NCBI GenBank assembly: GCA_052387115.1
Contig: JBQTJM010000108.1
Coordinates: 1-6,416, forward strand
From: JACCXJ01 sp052387115
GTDB taxonomy: Bacteria; Pseudomonadota; Gammaproteobacteria; JACCXJ01
Direction of reading: 5' to 3'
DNA: 6,416 bases
The notes under the pieces were generated by a model. It was not told where the DNA came from and ran no database searches. It was given only the letters and a program-made list of their open reading frames with translations. How positions within the stretch are numbered: the first letter of the stretch is position 1; every line of letters starts with the position of its first letter. The position numbers were made by a program, and so were the translations under genes. This document shows, in pieces, positions 1-6,269 of the stretch.

Positions 1-775
1 CCGCGCGCAGCTCTGCGATCAGGCCGTCGAGGTTCGCGACCGTCGTTTGGATGCTGGCGGTAGTGCCTTGGAAGGCGGCGAGGGTGTTCCCGGCATGGTC
101 CACGACGGCCGGCAGGCGTCGGGTGGCGTCGGCGGTGTCGCCGAGGATGGCGTTGACCCGGCGGAGGGCTTCGACGATCGCCTGGTCGTTCGCGGCCAAG
201 GTCCCGCTGATGCGCTCCAGGTTACGGAGCACCTGGACCAGGGTGCCGCGCGTGTCCGGCGCCGCGAGGAGCCGTTGGACACTAGCCGCGACCTGCTCGA
301 GCTGACGAACGGCCGCCTTGACCTCCATCGGCAGCGACGACACCTCGGCGAGCAGGGACGGACAGGTTCGGATCTCGGGGAAAGGTTCCTCTGCTTTCCC
401 GATCTTGCGGCAGGCGCGTCCCGAGGTCCTCCCGACGGCCTTGAGGTCTACGAACGCGAGCCCGGTGATGCCAAGGCTCGACAGCACCGCGGCGGTGTCG
501 TCGTTGAGGGGGGTGCCTACCTCGATGTCGAGGAGCAGCCGCACCCGGCCTTCGTTGTCGAGGCCGATGCGCCGCACCGTCCCCACGTTGACGCCGCGAT
601 ACTTCACCGCCGCACGCGGGTTCAAACCGGACACGGATTCCCGCACATACGCCACATAGGTCTCGTAGGCGCGCTCATCGCCTCGACCGCTCAACCAGAT
701 CGCGGCGAAGAGGATGCCCGAGCCCAGCACCAGCACGAACAGGCCAACGAGCGTGTAGTTTATGCGCGGGTCCAT
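1..775 (-). CDS. MlaD-family MCE domain protein (substrate-binding subunit of lipid ABC transporter), 3' end outside window
   Basis: This is the periplasmic, membrane-anchored MCE subunit that handles lipid between the inner-membrane permease and partners beyond. The 258 visible residues start MDPRINYTLVGLFVLVLG. A single transmembrane helix (about 8-28) is followed by an MCE domain (about 38-115) with the typical GLNPRAAVKYRGVNVGTV stretch (50-67) and SSLGITGLAFVDLK (99-112). From about 140 onward it is helical and polar, as in MCE proteins whose C-terminal helices line the hexamer channel. The gene continues past position 1, so its full length is unknown. The ATG at 775 lies 16 bases inside the upstream ATPase gene, with no strong ribosome-binding site, so translational coupling is likely. 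The family is secure; whether the cargo is phospholipid, as for E. coli Mla, is inferred. In related operons a PqiC-like lipoprotein gene often follows, but that region is not visible. Confidence 0.93.
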   Translation of the reverse strand, partial: MDPRINYTLVGLFVLVLGSGILFAAIWLSGRGDERAYETYVAYVRESVSGLNPRAAVKYRGVNVGTVRRIGLDNEGRVRLLLDIEVGTPLNDDTAAVLSSLGITGLAFVDLKAVGRTSGRACRKIGKAEEPFPEIRTCPSLLAEVSSLPMEVKAAVRQLEQVAASVQRLLAAPDTRGTLVQVLRNLERISGTLAANDQAIVEALRRVNAILGDTADATRRLPAVVDHAGNTLAAFQGTTASIQTTVANLDGLIAELRA

Positions 776-1539
776 CCGGCCGTCGTGACTGCCCGGCCGC
801 GCGGACCGGTGAAATAGGCCTGGACCTCGGGGTGCGGGTGTCCGGGAAGCTCCGCGATCGGCGCGCAGGCCGCGACCCGCTTCGCGGCCAGGAAGGCCAC
901 GCGGTCCGTGACCCGCCACAGGGTATCGAGGTCGTGGGTGACGAGCACGACCGTCAGATCGAGCGAGGACTTGAGCTGCACGATGAGCGCATCGAAGGCC
1001 TCCGCACTCACCGGGTCGAGGCCCGCGGTCGGCTCGTCGAGGAACAGGATCTCCGGGTCGAGCGCCAGGGCCCGCGCCACGGCCGCGCGTTTCGACATCC
1101 CGCCGGACAGCTCGCGCGGGTACAGGGACGCAGCGCCCGGGTGGAGACCCGCGAGGGCGATCTTGAGCAGGGCCAGCTCGTCGATCAGGCGCGCCGGCAG
1201 ATCGGTGTGTTCCTTCAGGGGCACGGCGACATTCTGCTTGACGGTCAGCGCGCTGAACAGTGCCCCGCGCTGGAACATCACGCCGATGCGCCGGCGCAGC
1301 GGCGTGAGCTGGTCCTCGGCGGCGGACAGGACGTCGACCCCCAGGACCTCGACAGTGCCGGCGCTGGGGCGCATGAGGAGGTTCATCTCACGCAGGAGGG
1401 TGGTCTTGCCCGAGCCGCTGCCGCCGACTAGCGCCAGGGTCTCGCCGCGGCGCACCGTGAGGTCGAGGCCGTCGTGGATGCACACCGAACCGTATTCGGT
1501 CCTGAGGCCCCTGACTTCGATGACGGTGGCGGAGGCCAT
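760..1539 (-). CDS. MlaF-type ABC transporter ATP-binding protein
   Basis: This 259-residue cytoplasmic ATPase should power the MCE lipid transporter encoded with it. All ABC motifs are visible: Walker A GGSGSGKT (39-46), Q-loop at Q90 in GVMFQRGALFSALTV, signature LSGGM (144-148), Walker B ILFLDE (165-170 region), D-loop TAGLDP, and the switch histidine H202 in VTHD. The Q-loop sequence with GALF, followed by NVAVPLKEHT, and the C-terminal HPEVQAYFTGPRG tail are typical of the MlaF group rather than of other importers. The length matches the family. I place the start at the ATG at 1539, which shares one base with the permease stop (TGATG). The open frame extends much further upstream, but there it is only a shadow of the permease gene. 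The stop at 760-762 lies inside the start of the MCE gene, so all three genes read as one transcript. Confidence 0.95.
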   Translation of the reverse strand: MASATVIEVRGLRTEYGSVCIHDGLDLTVRRGETLALVGGSGSGKTTLLREMNLLMRPSAGTVEVLGVDVLSAAEDQLTPLRRRIGVMFQRGALFSALTVKQNVAVPLKEHTDLPARLIDELALLKIALAGLHPGAASLYPRELSGGMSKRAAVARALALDPEILFLDEPTAGLDPVSAEAFDALIVQLKSSLDLTVVLVTHDLDTLWRVTDRVAFLAAKRVAACAPIAELPGHPHPEVQAYFTGPRGRAVTTAGWTRA

Positions 1540-2699
1540 CAGATCCCGATGAAGCTGAACAGGATCGAGAAGGCGGCGTCGGCGATGATCACGAGGAAGA
1601 TGGACTGGACCACGCTGACCGTGGTCTTGCGTCCGACGCTGTCGGCGCTCCCGGACACGCGAAAACCCTGGAAACATCCGACGATGGCCACGATCATGGC
1701 GAACACCGGGGCCTTGGCGATGCCGATCAGGAACGAGCGGTACACGAGCGGCTGCGGCAATCGGTCCGCGAAGTCCTGGAAGCCGACATCGAGCATGGCG
1801 GCTGCCATCACCATCCCGCCGAGCACACCGGCCACATCCGCCACCAGCGTGAGCAGGGGTAAGGCTATGACTAGACCGAAGAGCTTGGGCAGCACCAGGA
1901 GGTCGAGCGGCGGGATGCCGATGCTGGTCAAGGCGTCGATCTCCTCGGTGACCTTCATGGTGCCGATCTCCGCCGTGTAGGCCGAACCGGTGCGGCCGGC
2001 CACGATGATGGCGGTCATCATGGGGCCGAATTCGCGCAACATCGTGAGGCTCACCAGCTCGGCGATGAAGATGTTGGCCCCATAGCTCTGGAGCTGGAGA
2101 CCGCCCTGGTAGGCGATGACGATGCCGAGCAGGAAGGACAAGAGCGCGACGATGGGGATGGCGCCCACCCCGGCGCGCTCGAGCGTGCCGAGGAGCGCGC
2201 GCGTACGCAGGCGTGCCGGGCGCTGCACGTGTTTGACGAGCGCGATCGCCACCTCGCCGATGAAGGCCGTCATGGCGTGGGCCTCGTCGAGGTGCGCCAT
2301 CGTCATACGCCCGAGGCGGGCCAAAGCGCCCGGATCGGAGGGACAGGGCGGCGCGGCGGGCCCTTGACCGATTACAGGTGGGGCACGCTCCCGGACGAGA
2401 TCCAGGAGCGCCCGGTGCCCGTCCTCGAGTCCGTCGATCTGCGTCTCGCTTCCGCGTGCTTCGAGCCCTCGGAGGAGCCCGTAGAGGACCCACGCACCGG
2501 CGGTGTCGAGGGCCGTGAGCCCGCCGGCCTCCACGCGCACGAGATCGCCGTTGCGAGGGCCATCCGCGATCAGCGCGCCGCTCTTATCGCTAAGGCCGGC
2601 GAGGTGCTGCGTCGTCCACGCCCCGCGCAATAGGAGCGTCCCAGCGTGCGCCGTTACGTCGGCGCCAACTTCGGCTTCACGGCCCGGTTCGGAGGACAA
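1539..2699 (-). CDS. MlaE-family permease with N-terminal STAS (MlaB-like) domain
   Basis: This is the inner-membrane permease of the MCE lipid transporter, 386 residues and longer than the roughly 260 of E. coli MlaE because a STAS domain is fused at the front. Residues about 15-105 form the STAS part, with the loop LTALDTAGA (61-69) that in MlaB and SpoIIAA-like proteins carries the conserved Ser/Thr. A proline-rich linker (about 106-125) leads to the permease, with hydrophobic helices at about 178-197, 273-303, 322-345 and 363-384. The family hallmark is very clear: LREFGPMMTAIIVAGRTGSA (221-240), then AEIGTMKVTEEIDAL. The start is uncertain. I use the TTG at 2699; no in-frame ATG or GTG lies just upstream, and the ribosome-binding site is weak. 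A rare CTG start at 2732 is the nearest alternative. The gene is first in the operon and overlaps the ATPase gene by one base. STAS-MlaE fusions are known, so the architecture itself is not new. Confidence 0.93.
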   Translation of the reverse strand: MSSEPGREAEVGADVTAHAGTLLLRGAWTTQHLAGLSDKSGALIADGPRNGDLVRVEAGGLTALDTAGAWVLYGLLRGLEARGSETQIDGLEDGHRALLDLVRERAPPVIGQGPAAPPCPSDPGALARLGRMTMAHLDEAHAMTAFIGEVAIALVKHVQRPARLRTRALLGTLERAGVGAIPIVALLSFLLGIVIAYQGGLQLQSYGANIFIAELVSLTMLREFGPMMTAIIVAGRTGSAYTAEIGTMKVTEEIDALTSIGIPPLDLLVLPKLFGLVIALPLLTLVADVAGVLGGMVMAAAMLDVGFQDFADRLPQPLVYRSFLIGIAKAPVFAMIVAIVGCFQGFRVSGSADSVGRKTTVSVVQSIFLVIIADAAFSILFSFIGI

Positions 2700-2951
2700 G
2701 GCGAGCGGTCTCGTTCGCGTGTGTGAGCGCAGCCATCTTAGCTCATCGAGGTCACATTCGGAGACGGCGGGGCGCTGCGGTCCTCTGTGGTTCCGTAGCG
2801 ATCGGTGCGTTACACTCGGCTATGGCAAGCTGAAGAGACACTCCATGGGACCTTTCATCCATCGAGCGGGAGAGCGCCGGGTCCTTATCCACCGGCCGAT
2901 CTCCTGGCCTAGATAATCAAAGAAATCTGCCAACGACATAGGGGGTTGATC
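2700..2951. other. Divergent intergenic region between lipid-transport operon and DUF4345 gene
   Basis: About 250 bases separate the leftward transporter operon from the rightward DUF4345 gene, so promoters for both should lie here. On the plus strand GATAAT (2912-2917) resembles a -10 box 35 bases before the ATG, but I see no convincing -35 at the right spacing. On the minus strand TAAGAT (2735-2740) is a weak -10 candidate with no good -35. I see no tRNA, repeat or convincing small gene; open frames crossing it are shadows. Confidence 0.4.
2940..2945 (+). promoter_or_regulatory. Ribosome-binding site of the DUF4345 gene
   Basis: AGGGGG lies six bases before the ATG at 2952 and decides the start in favour of that ATG over the upstream in-frame TTG at 2946, which abuts the site, and over the ATG at 2961. 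Confidence 0.65.
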
Positions 2952-3350
2952 ATGAATCTCATGCGACTACGGATCCTCTTGGGGATCCTCGGGCTGGTGC
3001 CCATTTTTATCGGGATGACCGGCATTTTCTCCGGACTGGAGCGGTTGGCATCCGGTTGCGGATTCTCCTCGGATTCGGACGGCCAGTATCGTTACCTGTC
3101 GGCGATATACCTGGGGTTCGGCGGTTTAATCCTCTGGATCCAGTCCCGGCTCGAGAGCGAGGTGCAATTGTTTCGGATCCTGATGACGATGGTCTTCGTG
3201 GCCGGGGTTGCGCGCGCCATCCCCATCGTGGCGCTCGGGTTTCCGCGAATACCCGTTCTGATTGCGCTGGTCTTCGAGCTTATTTTTCCCCCCTTCGTGC
3301 TCGTCTGGCACGCCATGGCCCTGAAGGCCGAGGCGTCACCGCCGCGCTAG
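2952..3350 (+). CDS. DUF4345 family small integral membrane protein
   Basis: A 132-residue inner-membrane protein of unknown function. It has four predicted membrane segments at about 7-27, 48-64, 71-92 and 100-120. The layout matches DUF4345: a first helix rich in G and L, a loop with DGQYRYLSAIYLGFGGLILW (43-62), a helix with FRILMTMVFVAGVARAI, and a proline-containing last helix FELIFPPFVLVWH. Length is typical for the family, and AGGGGG upstream supports the start at 2952. No enzyme motif is visible and no function is known to me. The last dozen residues (MALKAEASPPR) are odd: the TAG stop is the first three bases of a palindrome, and a second copy of the same gene end follows about 40 bases later in another frame, suggesting the C-terminus has been remodelled. 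It may or may not be cotranscribed with the DUF5658 gene, which starts 181 bases further on. Confidence 0.82.
   Translation: MNLMRLRILLGILGLVPIFIGMTGIFSGLERLASGCGFSSDSDGQYRYLSAIYLGFGGLILWIQSRLESEVQLFRILMTMVFVAGVARAIPIVALGFPRIPVLIALVFELIFPPFVLVWHAMALKAEASPPR
3310..3340 (+). repeat. Direct repeat copy 1 (3' end of DUF4345 gene)
   Basis: Bases 3310-3328 match 3381-3399 at 18 of 19 positions, and both are followed shortly by TCACCG (3335-3340 and 3401-3406). Copy 1 has six extra bases between these blocks. In the gene's frame it encodes MALKAEASP near the C-terminus. Confidence 0.8.
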
Positions 3351-3386
3351 GGGCGCCCGCACGGGGCGCCCCTACGTCAGACGCCT
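3331..3386. repeat. Nested palindromic element overlapping the DUF4345 stop codon
   Basis: The core is a perfect inverted repeat: TAGGGGCGCCC (3348-3358) pairs with GGGCGCCCCTA (3364-3374) around a five-base loop GCACG. An outer inverted repeat, AGGCGTC (3331-3337) with GACGCCT (3380-3386), encloses it. No T-run follows on either strand, so it is not a classic intrinsic terminator, though it could act as an RNA hairpin at the end of the transcript. The TAGGGGCG...CGCCCCTA form resembles dispersed short palindromic repeats seen between genes in many bacteria; only one clear copy is in this window, so calling it a dispersed repeat is inference. Confidence 0.72.
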
Positions 3387-3406
3387 TGGCCCTGAAGGCA
3401 TCACCG
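3381..3406 (+). repeat. Direct repeat copy 2 (apparent relic of original DUF4345 gene end)
   Basis: This second copy lies 71 bases after the first, so it is out of frame with it. Read in its own frame it gives DALALKASPKP and a TAA at 3413-3415, closely resembling the current gene end (HAMALKAEASPPR then TAG). It looks like the former C-terminus, displaced by a duplication or insertion that carries the palindrome. Confidence 0.7.
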
Positions 3407-3531
3407 AAACCGTAAGGAGCAGGCAGTCGCGCCACCCGCTGCCGCTTCCCAAGGGGGGAGGACTGTGGCGTCATTGCGGCTGTGCCGATAGGCATGGCTC
3501 GAGGACTCGATATCCCCGGCAGCATTTGTAT

Positions 3532-4002
3532 ATGTCTGAAGAACACCAGGAAGACCTCGCGGCCGTGCGATCCGGCAGCGACCGCCGGCGATTGAGACTG
3601 TGGAGCCTGGTCTACGGGGCCTGGCGCGGGCGGCGAGCGGCGGAACGGCGCAGCGGGACACAAGCGGGCTATGTCGATCGCTATCCCTCGTCGGTCGTGC
3701 TCGCCGCGGTCGCCCTCTTCACGCTCGCCGGAGTCGACGCCTACGGCACTCTGGTCCTGCTCGAGGCGGGCGCCCAGGAGGTCAATCCGGTGATGGAGGC
3801 GCTCCTCGAAGCCGAGCCCGCATGGTTCGTGCCGGTGAAGCTCGGCCTCACGGCGGTGGGCGTCCTCATGCTCGTGCTGCACAAGAACTTCTCGCTGTTC
3901 GGCCATATTCCGGCCTTGAAGATCCTGTATGGCCTGCTCGGGCTCTATGGCTGCCTCATCGCCTACGAGGGCGTCCTGCTTTGGTCGCTCCGTCGGTTCT
4001 AG
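3532..4002 (+). CDS. DUF5658-like integral membrane protein
   Basis: A 156-residue protein with a basic cytoplasmic-looking N-terminus (1-50, many Arg) and three or so membrane segments at about 53-79, 98-116 and 128-150. The pattern of an Asp in the first helix (D69 in LAGVDAYGTL), the turn EVNPVM (83-88), and a Lys opening the second helix (K103 in FVPVKLGLT) matches what I recall of DUF5658 proteins; family assignment is by recognition, not by a search. Function is unknown and no catalytic motif is visible. The ATG at 3532 is chosen over an in-frame TTG at 3526; no good ribosome-binding site precedes either, so the start is uncertain and the Arg-rich N-terminus could be shorter. It follows the DUF4345 gene on the same strand and ends about 130 bases before the convergent oxidoreductase gene. 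Confidence 0.75.
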   Translation: MSEEHQEDLAAVRSGSDRRRLRLWSLVYGAWRGRRAAERRSGTQAGYVDRYPSSVVLAAVALFTLAGVDAYGTLVLLEAGAQEVNPVMEALLEAEPAWFVPVKLGLTAVGVLMLVLHKNFSLFGHIPALKILYGLLGLYGCLIAYEGVLLWSLRRF

Positions 4003-4134
4003 CCGCGCGCACCGCCTTCTTTCCCTAGCCCGTCACCAGCCATCACCGATAGCATGGGGTTCTTCATCTTCCCATCCTCCTCGGTCTCGCCGCGCTGTTT
4101 CTGGTGTGAGTGTGTGCGACCCCCGCGCATGCCC

Positions 4135-5466
4135 CTACACCGGATCGGGCCGGTTCCATTCCATGATCTGCCGTTCCATGTCCTCGATCGAGTCGAAACG
4201 GAGCGGTTCGTAGCAGCCGAGCGGGCTCGTCGCCGTGCGCCCCGCGCAGCGGCTACAGAAGGTACACGGGCGCTCGGCCTCATCGAACCCCTCGCGAAAG
4301 CGCTTGGGGAGGTCCGGGTTGGCGAGGAGGGCGCGCGCCATCGAGACCATGTCGCATTTCCCGTCGGCGAGGGCCTGCTCGATGAAGCCGCGATGCTGGT
4401 AGCCGCCGTTCGAGATCACCGGCAGACCGATCTCGCGCCGGAAGGTGGCGGCATAATCGAGACTGATGCCCTCTTTGTAGCGGTAGCCGATGCCGACGAT
4501 GGGCCCGAGGAGCCAGCTTGGCAAGAGATTGAAAAGGGTGGCCTGCAAGGCCACCTTGGCGCTCAGGTGGCGGGCGTAGTTGCAGAAGAGCCGTGCCTCG
4601 AAGAGCGGAAACCGACCGGGGGTGACCCTTGGGTGCAAAAACCCGTAGCCCGAGTCGATGTGCAGAAAATCGATACCGAGCGCCTTGAGCCACCGGCCGT
4701 GATCGAGCGTCTGCGCGATCCCGTTGCCGAAGAAATGCGCCCGCAGTGGAAAGACGATGGGCAGGCGGACGTTCAAGGGCAAAAAGTTCCAGTCCGCGGC
4801 GGACAGGCGGATCCCGAACAGGAAGTCGCGACCGACCTCGGCCCGCACGGCACGCACGATCTCCTCGAGTAGACGGAAGCGCTTCTCGGGCGTGCCGCCC
4901 CACTCGTCGGTGCGGCGATTGAGCCCTGGGTTGAGGAACTGGTGGATGATATAGCCCTTGCTGGCCGTCACCTCCACCCCGTCCGCGCCGGTCTCGCGCA
5001 CGCGGCGGGCGGCGTCGCGGAACTCCGCTATCTCCCCCAGGACCTCGCGCTCGGTCATCGGCGTGCGCCAGTTGTTATAGCCATAGGCCAGATCGAAGCC
5101 CGAAGAGGAGGACCACGAGTCCCGTACCTCCGGAAACAAGGATACCTGCGTGGCCATGCCGGGATCGCCGATCTGGATCAGATACTTGACGCCGGTGGCC
5201 CGGATCTCGCGGATATATTTCCGAAGCGGCGGCACGAATCGGTCTTCGGAGATCGGCGGGTACTGCATGGGCGATTGGCGGTAGCGGTTGATGTTGAGCG
5301 TGGTCGATATGATCCCGCCCACACCGCCCTCGGCGAAGCGCTTCTCGAAATTCTTCCAGACATCGGACGCCGTCCCGTTGTAATACGCGCTCCGTCCGCC
5401 CACGGAAGAGCGGAGGAGGCGGTTGGCAAAGGTGACGTTATTGATGGTGATCGGATCGAAGATCAT
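4135..5466 (-). CDS. NADH:flavin oxidoreductase / Old Yellow Enzyme family protein with C-terminal four-cysteine cluster
   Basis: A 443-residue FMN-dependent TIM-barrel oxidoreductase, probably cytoplasmic. The family is clear from the barrel start FDPITINNVTFANRL (3-17), the hallmark QFLNPGLNRRTDEWGG (176-191), and the FMN phosphate-binding strands PVISNGG (349-355) and DMVSMARALLANPDLP (372-387). Y172 in SKGYIIHQF aligns with the catalytic Tyr of bacterial 2,4-dienoyl-CoA reductase. Cysteines at 401, 404, 407 and 418 (C-x2-C-x2-C-x10-C) resemble the [4Fe-4S] site of that branch, where spacing is usually C-x2-C-x3-C-x11-C. The C-terminal FAD/NAD(P)-binding half of those enzymes (about 670 residues in total) is absent, and a Leu/Pro-rich segment (about 228-250) and a hydrophobic one (about 308-328) look like family-unusual insertions. 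The start at 5466 is supported by GGGAGGA. It has no obvious operon partner, so substrate and electron donor remain unknown. Confidence 0.9.
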   Translation of the reverse strand: MIFDPITINNVTFANRLLRSSVGGRSAYYNGTASDVWKNFEKRFAEGGVGGIISTTLNINRYRQSPMQYPPISEDRFVPPLRKYIREIRATGVKYLIQIGDPGMATQVSLFPEVRDSWSSSSGFDLAYGYNNWRTPMTEREVLGEIAEFRDAARRVRETGADGVEVTASKGYIIHQFLNPGLNRRTDEWGGTPEKRFRLLEEIVRAVRAEVGRDFLFGIRLSAADWNFLPLNVRLPIVFPLRAHFFGNGIAQTLDHGRWLKALGIDFLHIDSGYGFLHPRVTPGRFPLFEARLFCNYARHLSAKVALQATLFNLLPSWLLGPIVGIGYRYKEGISLDYAATFRREIGLPVISNGGYQHRGFIEQALADGKCDMVSMARALLANPDLPKRFREGFDEAERPCTFCSRCAGRTATSPLGCYEPLRFDSIEDMERQIMEWNRPDPV

Positions 5467-5474
5467 GTGCGTAT

Positions 5475-5481
5475 CCTCCCG
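5475..5481 (-). promoter_or_regulatory. Ribosome-binding site of the oxidoreductase gene
   Basis: On the minus strand GGGAGGA stands about eight bases before the ATG at 5466, a strong Shine-Dalgarno match that fixes the start. Confidence 0.75.
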
Positions 5482-5501
5482 ATGCTAAGGATAGGAGATC
5501 C

Positions 5502-5522
5502 AAAACGGCATCTCAACGCCGT
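5502..5522 (-). terminator. Weak candidate terminator after the toxin gene
   Basis: On the minus strand ACGGC (5522-5518) pairs with GCCGT (5509-5505) around an eight-base loop, followed directly by three more T's. The stem is only five base pairs, so this is tentative. It lies between the toxin gene end and the oxidoreductase start, where a terminator would be expected if the two are separate units. Confidence 0.3.
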
Positions 5523-5556
5523 GCTGACGGCAGGCTCCCCCGGGCGCAACTTGCTG

Positions 5557-5981
5557 TCATGGCGCCTGCACCCACGGATTGACCACCGGTACGGCCAGAC
5601 CGTCAAAATGTCGGTGGTTGCGGGTGGCTATGGTGGCGCGGCGCGCTAGGGCGATGCCGGCGATCTGCTGTCGCGCATGTCCACCGGACGACCGGCTCTT
5701 TGCCTCTGGGCAGCCAGATGCGCCGCCTCTGCCGCGGCGACGGTATCGAAGGCGAGGACACGGTTTTCCAGATCCTCTTCGAGCAGTCGGTCAAAGCTCG
5801 CTTCCAGCCTTTGCCGGCCTCTCCCCTTGGGCAGCAACTCCAGTCCCAGGCGGCTCTCGAATACGGTGATGCTGCTGGTCCAGATGGATTCCGCCGGCTG
5901 ACGGTCCAGCCAGGCGATCACCACAGCTTCCGGTTGTTCCTGCATCAGCGCCGATAGCACATTGGTATCTAGAACGATCAT
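5557..5981 (-). pseudogene. vapC: VapC/FitB-type PIN-domain toxin, frameshifted near the C-terminus
   Basis: Type II toxin ribonuclease. The open frame from ATG 5981 reads MIVLDTNVLSALMQ and ends early at TAG 5646-5648 after 111 residues. PIN acidic residues D5, E42 (in FESRLGLELL) and D104 (in DMRD) are present. Immediately after DMRDS the family sequence continues in the next frame: QIAGIALARR, then ATRNHRHFDGLAVPVVNPW, to a TGA at 5557-5559. Restoring one base near 5667-5670 gives a 141-residue protein, the normal length for this family. The truncated product loses the TRN motif of the active site and the final helix and strand, so it is probably inactive, unless the deletion is a sequencing error. 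The start lies two bases after the antitoxin stop, the usual antitoxin-toxin arrangement. Confidence 0.85.
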
Positions 5982-5983
5982 GT

Positions 5984-6226
5984 CTAGAGATCCGCGGGCC
6001 GTATGGTTTGGTTGCGCAATTCCGGCAGATCGCCCTTCAGCCCCACCTGCGCGAAGCGGGCGGCGATGCGGGAACCTAGCTTGACCGCCTGGCGGTTTTC
6101 GTCATTCACTGCATTGCGCAGGATCTGCCGCACCTCCTCTTCCATACTGTGCCCATGGCGGGCGGCGCGCCGTTTCAGGCGTTGCTTTACCTCCTCTTCC
6201 AGCGCGCGAACGGTGACTTGGGCCAT
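5984..6226 (-). CDS. FitA-like ribbon-helix-helix antitoxin (VapB-type)
   Basis: An 80-residue antitoxin that should bind and block the adjacent PIN toxin and repress its own promoter. Residues 1-40 form the ribbon-helix-helix DNA-binding part: the strand MAQVTVRAL, then helices around EEVKQRLKRRAARHG and SMEEEVRQILRNAV. The C-terminal segment LGSRIAARFAQVGL (50-63) followed by LPELRNQ and RPADL is the classic FitA toxin-binding tail. The start at ATG 6226 is supported by GAGGA about eight bases upstream and by where homologues begin; the frame stays open for 27 more codons to a TTG at 6307, but that part has no family similarity. The gene is intact although its toxin is frameshifted. Confidence 0.92.
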   Translation of the reverse strand: MAQVTVRALEEEVKQRLKRRAARHGHSMEEEVRQILRNAVNDENRQAVKLGSRIAARFAQVGLKGDLPELRNQTIRPADL

Positions 6227-6245
6227 GACAGCTTCCTCGTGATTT

Positions 6246-6269
6246 CGTATGATATCATGATATCGTTCG
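6246..6269 (-). promoter_or_regulatory. Candidate operator palindrome of the toxin-antitoxin operon
   Basis: GATATCATGATATC (6251-6264) is a perfect 14-base palindrome, flanked by further partial symmetry out to 6246 and 6269. It also reads as two tandem ATGATATC units (6249-6256 and 6257-6264). It lies 25 bases upstream of the antitoxin ATG, where ribbon-helix-helix antitoxins commonly bind to autoregulate. That FitA-like protein binds it is inference. Confidence 0.6.

Noticed and set aside
47..817. Long plus-strand open frame of 256 codons opposite the MCE gene.
   Set aside because: It is antisense to a clear MlaD-family gene, with a composition typical of reverse-frame translation of GC-rich DNA.
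1540..2493. A 577-codon minus-strand open frame (760-2493) that would make the ATPase a much larger protein.
   Set aside because: Its first 318 codons lie out of frame over the STAS-MlaE permease and are Arg/Pro-rich without family similarity; the ATPase begins at the ATG at 1539, at the typical MlaF length.
3348..3374. The palindrome as a standard intrinsic terminator for the DUF4345 gene.
   Set aside because: The stem is strong but no T-run follows on either strand, and the flanking duplication suggests an inserted element instead.
4113..4140. A possible second copy of the TAGGGGCG palindrome at the oxidoreductase stop codon (minus strand TAGGGGCATGCGC).
   Set aside because: Only the first seven bases agree and the sequence is not symmetric beyond GCATGC, so it is not a convincing copy.
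4054..4872. Plus-strand open frame of 272 codons over the oxidoreductase gene.
   Set aside because: The minus-strand frame encodes a full, recognisable FMN oxidoreductase; this is its shadow.
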